From contig JAFDWU010000001.1 in NCBI GenBank assembly GCA_018268315.1, positions 900,324 through 964,323 on the forward strand: a DNA stretch of 64,000 nucleotides, in the 5' to 3' direction. Every line of letters begins with the position of its first letter. Positions within the stretch are counted from its first letter, which is position 1. Under the pieces are notes generated by a model. It saw nothing but the letters and a program-made list of their open reading frames with translations. It searched no databases and was not told where the DNA came from. Shown one piece after another: positions 26,735-35,892 of this stretch. Both the position numbers and the translations under genes were made by a program. This DNA is from Armatimonadota bacterium. Lineage in GTDB: Bacteria > Armatimonadota > Fimbriimonadia > Fimbriimonadales > Fimbriimonadaceae.

Positions 26735-27124
26735 TTGAATCTGAATCGTACTGCTGCAATCTCTATTTTCATAGTCACCGCCGCCATCTCCGCGGCCAAG
26801 CCCCCGTTCCTGAAGACCTTCATGGAGACCTACAAGCCAAAGCCGGACAGCTTGCTGGCCAAGTCTCGATGTTTGATTTGCCACATGCCCCCCGGCCCTC
26901 CCATCCGCAACGCCTTTGGAAGGGATGTCCAGGCTGCGCTCCGCGCCGCCCACGAACGGATGGTTACCCCGGAAATCCTAAAGTCGGTTGAGCTGAAGGA
27001 TTCCGACGGCGACGGCGTGAAGAACATCGACGAAATCAAGGCTGGCACCATGCCCGGCGATCCTAAGTCGAAGCCGGCAACTAAGCCGACCAAGCCGATC
27101 AAGAAAAAGAAGAAGAAGAAGTAA
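26735..27124 (+). CDS. Exported CxxCH protein with calcium-type repeat
   Basis: A 129-aa protein starting at TTG with GGAGGA 8 bp upstream. A signal peptide (about 1-21) precedes one CLICH haem-type motif (46-50). A DSDGDGVKNIDE loop (about 89-100) matches thrombospondin type 3/EF-hand-like calcium loops, and the C-terminus is a Lys/Pro-rich tail ending in seven lysines. The combination resembles small periplasmic cytochrome-like proteins, but only one haem site is visible and no axial Met is certain. Confidence 0.7.
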   Translation: MNLNRTAAISIFIVTAAISAAKPPFLKTFMETYKPKPDSLLAKSRCLICHMPPGPPIRNAFGRDVQAALRAAHERMVTPEILKSVELKDSDGDGVKNIDEIKAGTMPGDPKSKPATKPTKPIKKKKKKK

Positions 27125-27168
27125 GCGGTTTGCCGCGAAGATAGGGCCGATAGGTACGCTTGCCGCAC

Positions 27169-28125
27169 ATGGCAAGGCTTATCGGCCCTCCTCTTTCTAA
27201 CATCCCCTGGCAAGAGCCGGACGGCGACGAGCCGGTTTGGCGGTACGCCAATAATCCCATCATCACCGCGGCGCAGGTGCGCGGCGCAAACAGCGTGTTC
27301 AACAGCGCGGTCGTGCCATTTGGCGGTGGGTTTACCGGCGTTTTCCGCGTAGATGATAAGCGCAGGGAAATGACCCTTCGCGCCGGATGCAGCGCCGACG
27401 GCCTCAGCTTTTCCATTGACGATAGCGAAATTCAGTGGGATATCCCTCCAGGAATGGAGCCGCCCTCCTACGGCTATGATCCTCGCGTCACTTCACTTGA
27501 AGACCGGTTCCTTATCAGCTTTTGCAGCGGTTTCCACGGGCCGACCATCGCTCTTGGCGAGACCCGCGATTTCAAGCACTTCAAGCTGATCGAGAACATC
27601 ACCCTGCCCTACAACCGTAACGGCGTGATATTCCCTCGCCTCATCAATGGGCGCTACATGATGCTCTCCCGACCAAGCGATCGCGGCCACACGCCTTTCG
27701 GGGATATTTTCCTAAGCCAAAGCGAGGACCTTATTCATTGGGGTCGGCATCGCTTTGTCATGAAGCCTGAGCAGCCGTGGGAAAGCACAAAGGTCGGGGC
27801 GGGGCCAGTCCCCATCGAGACGAGCGAAGGCTGGCTGCTCATTTATCACGGGGTTCTGACAAGTTGTAGCGGCTACGTGTATCACTTTGGCGCCGCGCTG
27901 CTTGATCTCGAAGAGCCGTGGCGGGTTATCCGTCGATCAGCGGAGTATTTGCTGGCACCCCACGAGCTGTATGAGCGAACCGGTGATGTGCCGAACGTGG
28001 TGTTCCCTTGCGCGGCGCTGACGGACAGCGCAACCGGGCGGATCGCGGTCTACTACGGCGCAGGGGACTCGGTGACGGCGCTGTGTTTCACCACCTTGGA
28101 TCGCTTGCTGGCTAGTCTACGATGA
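27169..28125 (+). CDS. Glycoside hydrolase family 130 phosphorylase-like protein
   Basis: About 318 aa from the ATG at 27169 (a TTG at 27160 is possible). The sequence fits the five-bladed propeller of GH130, which phosphorolyses or hydrolyses beta-mannosides: NSVFNSAVVPFGGGFTGVFR in blade 1, YDPRVTSLEDRFLISF holding the conserved Asp acid, NRNGVIFPR, and KVGAGPVPIETSEGWLLIYHG in later blades. Exact substrate unknown. Its 3' end overlaps the convergent cupin gene by 14 bp. Confidence 0.88.
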   Translation: MARLIGPPLSNIPWQEPDGDEPVWRYANNPIITAAQVRGANSVFNSAVVPFGGGFTGVFRVDDKRREMTLRAGCSADGLSFSIDDSEIQWDIPPGMEPPSYGYDPRVTSLEDRFLISFCSGFHGPTIALGETRDFKHFKLIENITLPYNRNGVIFPRLINGRYMMLSRPSDRGHTPFGDIFLSQSEDLIHWGRHRFVMKPEQPWESTKVGAGPVPIETSEGWLLIYHGVLTSCSGYVYHFGAALLDLEEPWRVIRRSAEYLLAPHELYERTGDVPNVVFPCAALTDSATGRIAVYYGAGDSVTALCFTTLDRLLASLR

Positions 28126-28441
28126 ACAGCTTCGCGCCGGTCTGAGTTGAGGAGCGGTGCGGCTCGCCGTCGTCTTGCACCTGGTAGCTCATCCCTGGCT
28201 TAAGCTCAAACACGCGGCCATCTTCGAGCTCGGTTCTTAACGAGCCTTCAAGGCACAGCAGAACGTGCCCCTTCACGCACCAATGGTCGGCTTTGTAGCC
28301 AGGCGAGTACGAGACCATCCGCACGCGGATCGATCCGAAGTTGCGAGTGCGCCAATAAGCAACTCCGGCTTCACCGGGATGCTCGGTAGCTTCGACGTCG
28401 GCCCAATCGACGATCTGGAACGGGATTCCCACCAGTTGCAT
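28112..28441 (-). CDS. DHWC-motif cupin protein, intact copy
   Basis: A 109-aa single-domain cupin. The ADHWCVKGH motif (about residues 51-59) and the GRVFELKPGMSYQVQDDGEPHRS segment match the small family named for its DHCW/DHWC-type motif. Metal binding through these histidines is likely; the substrate is unknown. A second, broken copy lies 167 bp upstream on the same strand and aligns without gaps. Confidence 0.85.
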   Translation of the reverse strand: MQLVGIPFQIVDWADVEATEHPGEAGVAYWRTRNFGSIRVRMVSYSPGYKADHWCVKGHVLLCLEGSLRTELEDGRVFELKPGMSYQVQDDGEPHRSSTQTGAKLFIVD

Positions 28442-28608
28442 GACAGGAGGTTAGCAGCCTTGGGTGTGATGATCGCGCTTCGTATTACCTAATTTCAAAC
28501 ATGCGGGTTCATCGTTCCCATGAGCAAACACACATTTAGGCCCTATGAGGCACTTTCTCACTTACCAACTAAGAAATTGTCGCCTGATTTTCACCCGGCT
28601 TCGGTAGC

Positions 28609-28938
28609 TTAATCTACAACAAACAGCTTTGCCCCGGTCTTCGTTGAGGAGTGATGTGGTTCGCCGTCATCTTGCACCTGAAAGCTCATTCCCGGACCGA
28701 GTTCAAAGACCCGACCGTCTCCAAGCTCCACCCTAATCTCGCCCTCTAGACAATAGAAAACGTGGCCCTTAACGCACCAATGGTCGGTAATGTAACCTGG
28801 AGTCCATTCCACCAATCGGACCCGAATAGTGCCGAACTCCTTTGTGCGCCAATAGGCCATACCTTACTCGCCTGGGTGCTCAGTTGCCTGCACAGTAGAC
28901 CAGTCGACAACCTCAAACGGAAAGTCGTGCAAACGCAT
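28609..28938 (-). pseudogene. DHWC-motif cupin, second copy with in-frame stop
   Basis: The 110-codon frame from the ATG at 28938 aligns without gaps to the intact copy (PFEVVDWSTVQATEHPGE against PFQIVDWADVEATEHPGE). Codon 25, at 28864-28866, is TAA where the intact copy has Ala. An ATG two codons later at 28860 would allow an 83-aa restart product that keeps the DHWCVKGH motif. The rest of the frame is undamaged, so decay is recent, or the shortened protein is used, or this is a sequencing error. Confidence 0.75.
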
Positions 28939-28970
28939 TGTAAGAATCTACCAGATGACCCGAAATGGGT

Positions 28971-30110
28971 TTAGGTTCGTAATGATTTGGCTTCGAAATA
29001 AGCTTGTTCGACGGCTTCGACCATTGTCTCCACGCGAAAGAGTTTCTTCGCCCGGGCTTGCAGTCGCTCCTCAAGCCCATCGTGAACATCCAACCGTTCA
29101 GCGATCTCGCGGCCAAGCGCTTCGGGGTCTTCCTTGTCCACCAGCAGGCCCTCGTCGGGCCCAAATATCTCGGGGACGCCGCCAACTCTGGTTGCGACAA
29201 CAGGCATCTTCGCCGCAATCGCCTCCAACACGATATAGGGCAGCGACTCATTGCGAGAGGCGAGAATCATGAGGCGGGCCTTTGAGAACGCTTCGCGAGC
29301 AGGCATCGGCTTGCTGAATATGAAACCGCTATGGCCCGACGCTAACCGGTGGTATTCCTCCTCAAACTTGCCCGCGCCGACTATCAGAGTCTTCAGGCGA
29401 CGCCCTAATCGCTTCTCCGCATGGGGCACCGCCTCAATTAAGATATCGACGCCCTTGTTCGGCACCAGCTCGCCTACCAAAACGAGGTCAAGGGCATCCA
29501 TCCCGGTTGGCAGGGGCTCGAATTCCTCCGGCCGGAGGCCGTTGTAGATCACCCGCACCTTGCGCTCGTTTGGCAGCCCAATCTTTTGATCGTAGGTTGT
29601 GCGGGCATATTCGCTTTCGAACAGCAGCAAGTCGGTCGCCCGAAACAGCATGCGCTCCAACCCGAAGTAGATGCGGCCTGCCATCGAACCTTTCTTGTAG
29701 TGCAGGCTTCCGCCGTGAGGCGTGTAGGCCAGCACCGGACGCTTTGATCCCTCCATCAGATACGGCAGTCGCGCAAACGCGCCGCCTTTGGCGCCGTGGC
29801 CGTGAACCACGTCCGGTTTTAGCCGCTGCAGCTCAACCTTGATGCGCGTGGCAAGGGTGAGGTCGCCAGCGCTCACTTCGCGCCCCATCGGGATGCGGGT
29901 GACGCCAAGCGCAAGCTCGGGCTCAAGCTCCTGGAAAACCGCTCTAGCGCGATCCCCGCCAGTGGAATCGTCGGCGATAATGCCGACCTCATGCCCCTTG
30001 GCGGCCATGCCGCGCGAAAGGTCCACCACATGGCGGAACAGCCCGCCGACTGGCGAGCGCATCACGTACACGATGCGAAGCGGCACGAAGCTGGTTGTAC
30101 CCGGCAACAC
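28971..30110 (-). CDS. Glycosyltransferase family 4 protein
   Basis: A 379-aa GT-B fold retaining glycosyltransferase. The N-terminal domain begins RIVYVMRSPVGGLFRHVVDL, typical of GT4 enzymes acting on surface polysaccharides. The C-terminal nucleotide-sugar domain has LVGELVPNKGVDILIEA, the E-x7-E motif in NESLPYIVLEA, and VVATRVGGVPEIF. Cytoplasmic or membrane-associated; donor and acceptor unknown. Divergent from the secreted protein at 30146. Confidence 0.92.
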   Translation of the reverse strand: MLPGTTSFVPLRIVYVMRSPVGGLFRHVVDLSRGMAAKGHEVGIIADDSTGGDRARAVFQELEPELALGVTRIPMGREVSAGDLTLATRIKVELQRLKPDVVHGHGAKGGAFARLPYLMEGSKRPVLAYTPHGGSLHYKKGSMAGRIYFGLERMLFRATDLLLFESEYARTTYDQKIGLPNERKVRVIYNGLRPEEFEPLPTGMDALDLVLVGELVPNKGVDILIEAVPHAEKRLGRRLKTLIVGAGKFEEEYHRLASGHSGFIFSKPMPAREAFSKARLMILASRNESLPYIVLEAIAAKMPVVATRVGGVPEIFGPDEGLLVDKEDPEALGREIAERLDVHDGLEERLQARAKKLFRVETMVEAVEQAYFEAKSLRT

Positions 30111-30145
30111 GACTCATTACGCTCAGGCTTGGGTATGGTTAGCTC

Positions 30146-30862
30146 ATGATTCGAACCGCTGGCCTTGCTCTCGGATGTCTTTTCGCCGCTTCCGCCTGTT
30201 CCCAGAGCGTAACTCTGCGATACCACTATACGCCGGGTACCACGCTTAACTACAAGATGAGCATCCAAGTGAATATGCAAGTGCCATCACCGATGAACAG
30301 CACCATGACAATGGGGTTCAAGACTCAGGTCTTAAAGGTTGCGCCAAATGGTGATGCAACGCTGAAGGTATCGACCAGCTCCCCGAAAATGGTGAGCGGA
30401 GGGAAAGAGGCGCCGGTGAACACCCCGCCGCAAACGGCAACCATGACGATCACGCCAAGGGGTGAGGTCAAGGGAATGAGTACTCAGATGGGCAGCATGC
30501 AACAGTTCCAAACGCAATTCCCAAGTGGACCGGTACACCGCGGCAGCACCTGGGAAACCTCGGCGAATCAGGGTGGCGTTAAGATCGATATCAAGAACAA
30601 AGTGGTGTCGATCTCATCCTCCGGCGGGCACCAGATCGTTTTGATTTCAGCCACTGGCGCAGGCAAGATGAATACTGGGGGAGCAAGGGGAACCATCGGC
30701 CTTGATATCAGCGAAACGTTTGATGCCACGGCGGGCGTGATCAAGTCCGTTACCGGGAACATCAGGACCGATCTTACGCTCGACTCAGGCGGCGGCAAGC
30801 CGATGAAGATGGGCGGCACCCAGAAGATGTCGCTAACGCTTGTCAACATCACCAAAAGCTAG
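30146..30862 (+). CDS. Secreted protein of unknown function
   Basis: A 238-aa protein with a signal peptide (about 1-19) ending near ASAC, possibly a lipoprotein cleavage site. The mature part is a beta-rich, Met/Thr/Gly-rich domain with paired strands (LRYHYTPGTTLNYKMSIQVN and GNIRTDLTLDSGGGKPMKMG), similar to DUF6263-like periplasmic proteins, though I cannot confirm the family. A good intrinsic terminator follows at 30934. Confidence 0.7.
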   Translation: MIRTAGLALGCLFAASACSQSVTLRYHYTPGTTLNYKMSIQVNMQVPSPMNSTMTMGFKTQVLKVAPNGDATLKVSTSSPKMVSGGKEAPVNTPPQTATMTITPRGEVKGMSTQMGSMQQFQTQFPSGPVHRGSTWETSANQGGVKIDIKNKVVSISSSGGHQIVLISATGAGKMNTGGARGTIGLDISETFDATAGVIKSVTGNIRTDLTLDSGGGKPMKMGGTQKMSLTLVNITKS

Positions 30863-30933
30863 TCGGCGAACCTACGTCAAGTCTATGCGTACAGTCCAGT
30901 GGTAGGAACGGTTCGTCGCTCATTCCTCGCCAC

Positions 30934-30951
30934 AGGCAAAAGTGCCTTTTT
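30934..30951 (+). terminator. Intrinsic terminator after the secreted protein gene
   Basis: AGGCA and TGCCT form a 5-bp stem with an AAAG loop followed directly by five T. It lies 72 bp after the stop at 30862 and ahead of the membrane protein gene at 31029. Confidence 0.6.
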
Positions 30952-30953
30952 GA

Positions 30954-30975
30954 TATAAATTTGCTCAAATTTATA
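30954..30975. promoter_or_regulatory. AT-rich palindrome upstream of a membrane protein gene
   Basis: TATAAATTTG, two bases, then its exact reverse complement: a perfect 10-bp inverted repeat, 54 bp upstream of the start at 31029 and just after a terminator. The position suits an operator for the membrane protein gene. Confidence 0.4.
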
Positions 30976-31028
30976 GAAATTGCGTTAATCTAACTGCTAG
31001 CTGGTCAAACTGGCAAGAACGTTAGTCC

Positions 31029-32801
31029 ATGTTTAGACGCGCAATTTTCCCCGTGCCTAGCAAGGGGTCTGGGCCACTACGCTCTTGGCCATTCCTTTTT
31101 GCGCTTTGCATTGTGCTCTGTTCGACTTTCTACGCGGGACTGACTTTTGGAAATCTTCGGAGCACGGAAGAAATTCCTGGACTAGTCCTTCTGATCAAGT
31201 CGCTCACGTTTCTAGCCTCATGGGGACTCGGGCACTGCATTGACTGGCTCATTCGCGAAATCAGGGGTGGTAACGTCTTCGCCGCCCGGTGGCTCAAATT
31301 CGGTGCGCCCTACTTTGCCTTCAACATGCTGTTGTTGTTGCTAACGTGGCCCGGCACTTATCGACTTGATGAGTTCAGCATCATTTACATGGCGAGGCAC
31401 TGGGAGTTGGACTATTGGCAGCATTATCTGACCTCCCTGTTCTACATGGTGTCGTGGAACATCATTCCGCTCATTAATTCGCCTATTGTTTTCGAGACGC
31501 TCCTTGCTTCGGCGGTCGTGGGATATCTTGTCGCGTTCTACTATGGACGCTTACCCAACAAGCGACTGTCGTTCCTCTTCTTTCTCCCGTTCATGATGCC
31601 GCCGGTGCTGGACAACAACCTGTATCCGATGCGGAGCACTCCGTGGACCTATTTGATTGCGGGCGTCATCGCTTGGCTTGTAACTCTCGGGCCCCATAAA
31701 GCGCTGAATAGCCCGAAGAGAGTGATACTTCTCATCCTGACCCTCTCTGTGGTTGGGTCTTGGCGTTCCGAGGCGATCATCTTGCTGCCAGTCCTTATGA
31801 CAGCAGCGCTTGCCTATACGTGGAAGGACCTTAACAAGGTCTCCCGATTTGCTATTGCCATCGGTCCGCTTGTTGGGATGCAATTGCTTAACATTCCGCA
31901 AAAGTTAGATGCGCAGATGTCAAACAATCGGTACGAAGTTACTTCGTTTGTGGGTCCCGTTGCGCCCCTAATCTTAGCCGATGAGAAGAACCCTTCGAAA
32001 GCAGCAGTAATGACCGATCTTGGGCGACTATTCAACTTCAAGCCTTTCCACCGTGTACTGGGAGGAGAGGCATTTTGGGAGGGAGGCGTACGCAAAGAGT
32101 ACACGAACGGGGATTTCCTTGTCGCCCGGAATGCGTTCTTGCGAGAGGCAATGGTCTCCCCAGGGCTTGTCTTCCAAGAACGGTGGGATAACTTCAGCGA
32201 TTCGCTTGGCTTTGGCGGCTATTGCCATGTGCGCAACAGCGCGATGATCTTCCACCCTCTTTTCGATAAGGGCATGTTCCCGTTCATCGTTAAGGCAAGA
32301 TCCACTTGGCCGCTCTTTCAGCCATTCAATTTGGAGCTCCGCAAGGACGTGGTTTCCTATCTCCAAATGCGGCCGGCAGGCGATGCCACAACCCCAATGT
32401 TCGGCAGCGTGCTGCTGTATAACGGCGCACCCGCATTCGTTCTAACGCTCCTCGCCCTGATACGAGGGGCCAAGCGGCGTCAAGTGCTAGTCGTTGGGGC
32501 CAGCATCGCAATGCTTCTCTGCGCTTGCGGCGTTTTCCTTACTGCCCCACAAAGCTTCTTCTTCTACTACTTCTATCTGTACGTGGGAGGGCCGGTTCTC
32601 CTATTGCTGAGCGAGTTTGAAGCGAAGTTGAAACGAGAAAATGTAAGGGCAAACTTTGCGATGCTGCCTGCTGAGGCATTTGAGATTCTGTCAAGTTCAA
32701 TAGAACTAACCTCATCCGCACGTCGAAACCGCGAATCTGCAGGGGTTAAGCTTGAGAGTGATGAGCGAGATCTCAAACTGGTTCGCGGGCCCAAAGGGTG
32801 A
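31029..32801 (+). CDS. Polytopic membrane protein, GT-C-like
   Basis: A 590-aa integral membrane protein with about 11-12 hydrophobic helices and one large extracytoplasmic loop (about residues 300-430). The TWPGTYRLDEFSI segment after the third helix resembles the acidic catalytic loop of GT-C membrane glycosyltransferases and DUF6020-like proteins, but the match is weak. The soluble C-terminus overlaps the start of the decarboxylase gene by about 41 bp, so the two are probably co-translated. Confidence 0.65.
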   Translation: MFRRAIFPVPSKGSGPLRSWPFLFALCIVLCSTFYAGLTFGNLRSTEEIPGLVLLIKSLTFLASWGLGHCIDWLIREIRGGNVFAARWLKFGAPYFAFNMLLLLLTWPGTYRLDEFSIIYMARHWELDYWQHYLTSLFYMVSWNIIPLINSPIVFETLLASAVVGYLVAFYYGRLPNKRLSFLFFLPFMMPPVLDNNLYPMRSTPWTYLIAGVIAWLVTLGPHKALNSPKRVILLILTLSVVGSWRSEAIILLPVLMTAALAYTWKDLNKVSRFAIAIGPLVGMQLLNIPQKLDAQMSNNRYEVTSFVGPVAPLILADEKNPSKAAVMTDLGRLFNFKPFHRVLGGEAFWEGGVRKEYTNGDFLVARNAFLREAMVSPGLVFQERWDNFSDSLGFGGYCHVRNSAMIFHPLFDKGMFPFIVKARSTWPLFQPFNLELRKDVVSYLQMRPAGDATTPMFGSVLLYNGAPAFVLTLLALIRGAKRRQVLVVGASIAMLLCACGVFLTAPQSFFFYYFYLYVGGPVLLLLSEFEAKLKRENVRANFAMLPAEAFEILSSSIELTSSARRNRESAGVKLESDERDLKLVRGPKG

Positions 32802-34647
32802 GAACGGGGACTGGTTCACCGAAAGCGTGCGCCATATCATGCATGACTACTATGCATGGCGACGCAATTACTTCCCAGAAGACGGCCTTGTCATTGATGC
32901 CGAGAGCCGCCGCGCAGGCGAGGCGTTCCGAGATCGGTACGACGACAAATTGTTTGAGCTTCTTGCCCGCCTGAAGGCGGATTTTCCTTTCCAGAGCCCA
33001 CGCTATGCCGCCCACATGCTGGCGGAGCAAACCCTTCCAAGCATCGCCGCTTACATGGCCGCCATGCTTTACAACCCCAACAACGTGGCATTCGAAGCCG
33101 CACCGGTAACCGTGCGCCTAGAGATTGAGGCCGCCCAGATGATCGCAAGGATGGTGGGATACGGGTCGGACAGCTGGGCGCACCTTACCAGCGGCGGCAC
33201 GGTTGCGAATATTCAGGCGCTTTGGCTTGCCCGCACCGTGAAGTATCTTCCGCTGGTGGTCGAAGACATGAGAAAGCAGCTTGGGCTGGTTCATGCTTGC
33301 ACCGCGTTTGGGGCTTCGCCGGACGAGGCGATGCAGACTTTTGCCAAGGTGTTCGAGGAAGCGCCCGCCAAGGATGCGATTGCCGCCTACTTGGAGTCGC
33401 GGCACAATGTGGTGGAGCGTGGGTTTGCCCACGCATTTGCTAAGCTCGGCTCTGAGCCGTTCCTGCTTGCGCCGGAGACCCAGCACTATTCCATCCGCAA
33501 GGCTTTGGACATTTTGGGTCTTGGTCGCCAGGCGTTGGTGACCGTAAAGGTCGATTCCGACTTCCGCATGGAAGTTGATGACCTACGCGAGAAGCTGGAC
33601 AAGATAGATCAGCGAGGCGACCACGTCATCGCGGTCGTGTCGATCATCGGCACGACCGAAGAGGGAGCCGTGGACCCCCTCGATAAGATTGTCAGCCTAC
33701 GGGCGGAGCGCAAGAACAGCTTCTGGCTGCATGCCGATGGAGCATACGGCGGCTACTTCCGCACAATCACCCTCTCCGATCGACTCGGCTTAGGCGATCC
33801 GACTACCATCATCAAGCTTAACGGCGAAGTGAAAGAAATACCGATGGCGCTGCCCAGCAAAGGCATGTGCGACGCGCTTGAGGCGATGGGCGCTTGCGAT
33901 TCGGTAACCGTCGATCCTCACAAGCTGGGCTACGTCCCGTACCCGGCTGGCGCGATCTGCTTCAAATCCAATCTCGTGAAGCCGCTTGCCAGGCAAGACG
34001 CTCCCTATTTCGAGGAAGGGGTTGGCGGGGTCGAGGAGGAGAGGAATGCGGAAAACGTGGGCGTCTACATTCTCGAAGGCAGCAAGCCTGGCGCCGCAGC
34101 GGCGGCGGTGTGGCTGAGCCACACCTTGATTCCGCTTGATAAGACCGGCCACGGTCTTCTCATTCGTGATGGCATCCGCAACGCCTGCGAGCTCAATGCA
34201 CTGCTAGAGCAATATCCAAAGCTGGCTGGCGAGAGCTCCAACCAGGCGGTCGCCCTGTGCGCGCCCGGCTCCAACATCGTTTGCTTTGCCTTCCGAGCTT
34301 CCGGTAAGCGCTCGCTGAAGGAGCTTAACGAGCTGAATCAGCGGATTTACGAGAAGTTCAGCGTGGCGGATAAGAGCGGCAAGCGCGTATATGACCAAGC
34401 GTTCTTCCTCAGCCGAACCCGGCTTGATCCAAAGCGCTACTCGGTCGAGACCTTGGCGAGGTTCTTGGACCGGCTGGGCGTGAACCGTGAGGAGTACGAG
34501 ACAGAAGGCGTTTTCCTACTCCGTTCGGTGCTGATGAACCCATGGTACGGCGAGGCGAAGCGGCGCGGTCGCTACTTCCTGAGCGAATTGGTCACTGAGC
34601 TTTACCAAACAGCCGACGAGCTCTCCTCAACTCCAGTCAAGGAATGA
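32761..34647 (+). CDS. Pyridoxal-phosphate-dependent decarboxylase, group II
   Basis: About 628 aa from the ATG at 32761 (TTG and GTG codons lie just upstream). It belongs to the aromatic-L-amino-acid/glutamate/tyrosine decarboxylase family (PF00282): SGGTVAN at 144-150, HADGAYGG at 324-331 binding the PLP nitrogen, and the Schiff-base Lys388 in VDPHKLGYVPYPAG. It is longer than usual with a C-terminal extension, similar to tyrosine-decarboxylase-like bacterial enzymes. The amino-acid substrate cannot be named from sequence. Confidence 0.9.
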   Translation: MSEISNWFAGPKGENGDWFTESVRHIMHDYYAWRRNYFPEDGLVIDAESRRAGEAFRDRYDDKLFELLARLKADFPFQSPRYAAHMLAEQTLPSIAAYMAAMLYNPNNVAFEAAPVTVRLEIEAAQMIARMVGYGSDSWAHLTSGGTVANIQALWLARTVKYLPLVVEDMRKQLGLVHACTAFGASPDEAMQTFAKVFEEAPAKDAIAAYLESRHNVVERGFAHAFAKLGSEPFLLAPETQHYSIRKALDILGLGRQALVTVKVDSDFRMEVDDLREKLDKIDQRGDHVIAVVSIIGTTEEGAVDPLDKIVSLRAERKNSFWLHADGAYGGYFRTITLSDRLGLGDPTTIIKLNGEVKEIPMALPSKGMCDALEAMGACDSVTVDPHKLGYVPYPAGAICFKSNLVKPLARQDAPYFEEGVGGVEEERNAENVGVYILEGSKPGAAAAAVWLSHTLIPLDKTGHGLLIRDGIRNACELNALLEQYPKLAGESSNQAVALCAPGSNIVCFAFRASGKRSLKELNELNQRIYEKFSVADKSGKRVYDQAFFLSRTRLDPKRYSVETLARFLDRLGVNREEYETEGVFLLRSVLMNPWYGEAKRRGRYFLSELVTELYQTADELSSTPVKE

Positions 34648-34784
34648 GCCATCGGACTTTGAGCCGCCCCACTTAGCGCGTGTTAGCTAAGCACTGACAA
34701 GGTAGACTTTAGTAACAGCATTGTTTTGTGGGCGTGTCCTGCATGCGTAACAGTCATATGGCAAGATAGGAAGTAGATAGATTT

Positions 34785-35504
34785 ATGGTTATCCTCCCAT
34801 TTGAAAGGCTTCCGCTTGTCGAAGCCTCAGTTCGCATTACATTTAGGAATCAGTTGCCGCTCGGTCTAGCTTTTATAGGGGATCTCTATGATCTGGTACG
34901 TGTAGATTTTGAATTAGCTGACGACGAAACACTAGAACCAATACCGGGCACCGGCTTCACATTCTCGCAGCGGTCAATCGAGGTTGCAACCTTCAATCAT
35001 CGTCACCACCCTGGCGTTTCAGCAAAACTTCAGACCCAGATGCTCCGTGCTTCGTGGCAGAAGGCGAGTGACGAGGGATATCCAGGCTATCAAAAGGCAC
35101 TGCTGCCCGTCCTGCAAAAGCTCTTAGGTTCAATAGAGAAGCTAATTGGCAAACAAGAGATTCAAGTTATCAACATGTCCTACCAGAACTCGATCACTGG
35201 AATCGAGCCTATCGGAATGACTTCCTTCGTTCAATTACCGATTCAAATACAGCTAGAAGGCAGCTTGAAATCCCTTGAATTCGTATGGAGCGACCATTCG
35301 CAGATTGACCAAAGAGTGCATGTTCAGGGAATCAAGAGTGCGGACGAGTTGCGCGTGGCGCTAACAAATGTTGCCGCCAAACGTCTGCAGAGCAACGAGG
35401 AAATTTGGACTACCTTGGAACTAATACATGACACTCTATGTATAAATTTCAGGGATAGTCTTACCGATAGAGCAAAGGATGAGTGGGGTTATGGCAACAG
35501 TTGA
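34785..35504 (+). CDS. TIGR04255-like protein of an accessory cassette
   Basis: A 239-aa soluble protein. The start LPFERLPLVEASVRITFRN resembles the P-LVE-xxxxIRF opening of TIGR04255, and the end TLELIHDTLCINFRDSLTDR resembles its H-F-T-x-W-type C-terminus. That family is sporadically distributed and often sits beside mobile or variable genes; its function is unknown. The assignment rests on pattern resemblance only. Bases here are visibly more AT-rich than the flanking decarboxylase and che genes. The next gene overlaps it. Confidence 0.6.
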   Translation: MVILPFERLPLVEASVRITFRNQLPLGLAFIGDLYDLVRVDFELADDETLEPIPGTGFTFSQRSIEVATFNHRHHPGVSAKLQTQMLRASWQKASDEGYPGYQKALLPVLQKLLGSIEKLIGKQEIQVINMSYQNSITGIEPIGMTSFVQLPIQIQLEGSLKSLEFVWSDHSQIDQRVHVQGIKSADELRVALTNVAAKRLQSNEEIWTTLELIHDTLCINFRDSLTDRAKDEWGYGNS

Positions 35505-35892
35505 GATGGTGAGTTCAAGCAGTATTTCTGATCCCGAAGACAAGATATTGCAGAGACTTCATTGGGATCGGTATCGAGGTCACTTGGCAAAGCTGCAGTC
35601 GGTCTACTCAATTCCCCAAGAGACGTTAGAGAACATGAATTCTGCAATATTTGAATTGACAAATCTGCTCGGGCGTCATAACTGGAAGGGTGTCGGGGTA
35701 ACCAGCGGCGAAGATGCTGACACCGTTGAATGCGTAGTTGACTGCCTAGACACGGCCAAGCGGCTTGAATTGGTGTTTGAAAAATCTGGAGTACACATTC
35801 GCCAGGTTAGCCGAGCCGGCGTCACGGACCTCGGATTCAGGCGTCGGCCATATGCACTTAATAGCCAGGTACAATGGCTAATGAGTGGATAG
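35479..35892 (+). CDS. Cassette protein 2, unknown
   Basis: A 137-aa soluble protein, no recognised family. The first frame ATG is at 35479 (26-bp overlap with the preceding gene); a second ATG at 35491 has GGGG just upstream and is also plausible. Residues about 65-105 look like a small alpha/beta unit (WKGVGVTSGEDADTVECVVD, LELVFEKSGVHIRQV). No signal or membrane segment. The overlaps on both sides argue for one operon with its neighbours. Confidence 0.55.
   Translation: MSGVMATVEMVSSSSISDPEDKILQRLHWDRYRGHLAKLQSVYSIPQETLENMNSAIFELTNLLGRHNWKGVGVTSGEDADTVECVVDCLDTAKRLELVFEKSGVHIRQVSRAGVTDLGFRRRPYALNSQVQWLMSG

Noticed and set aside
27085-27123. Poly-lysine run as a simple repeat or slippage site
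   Set aside because: It is a coding tail of AAG/AAA codons closing the CxxCH protein, with a normal stop.
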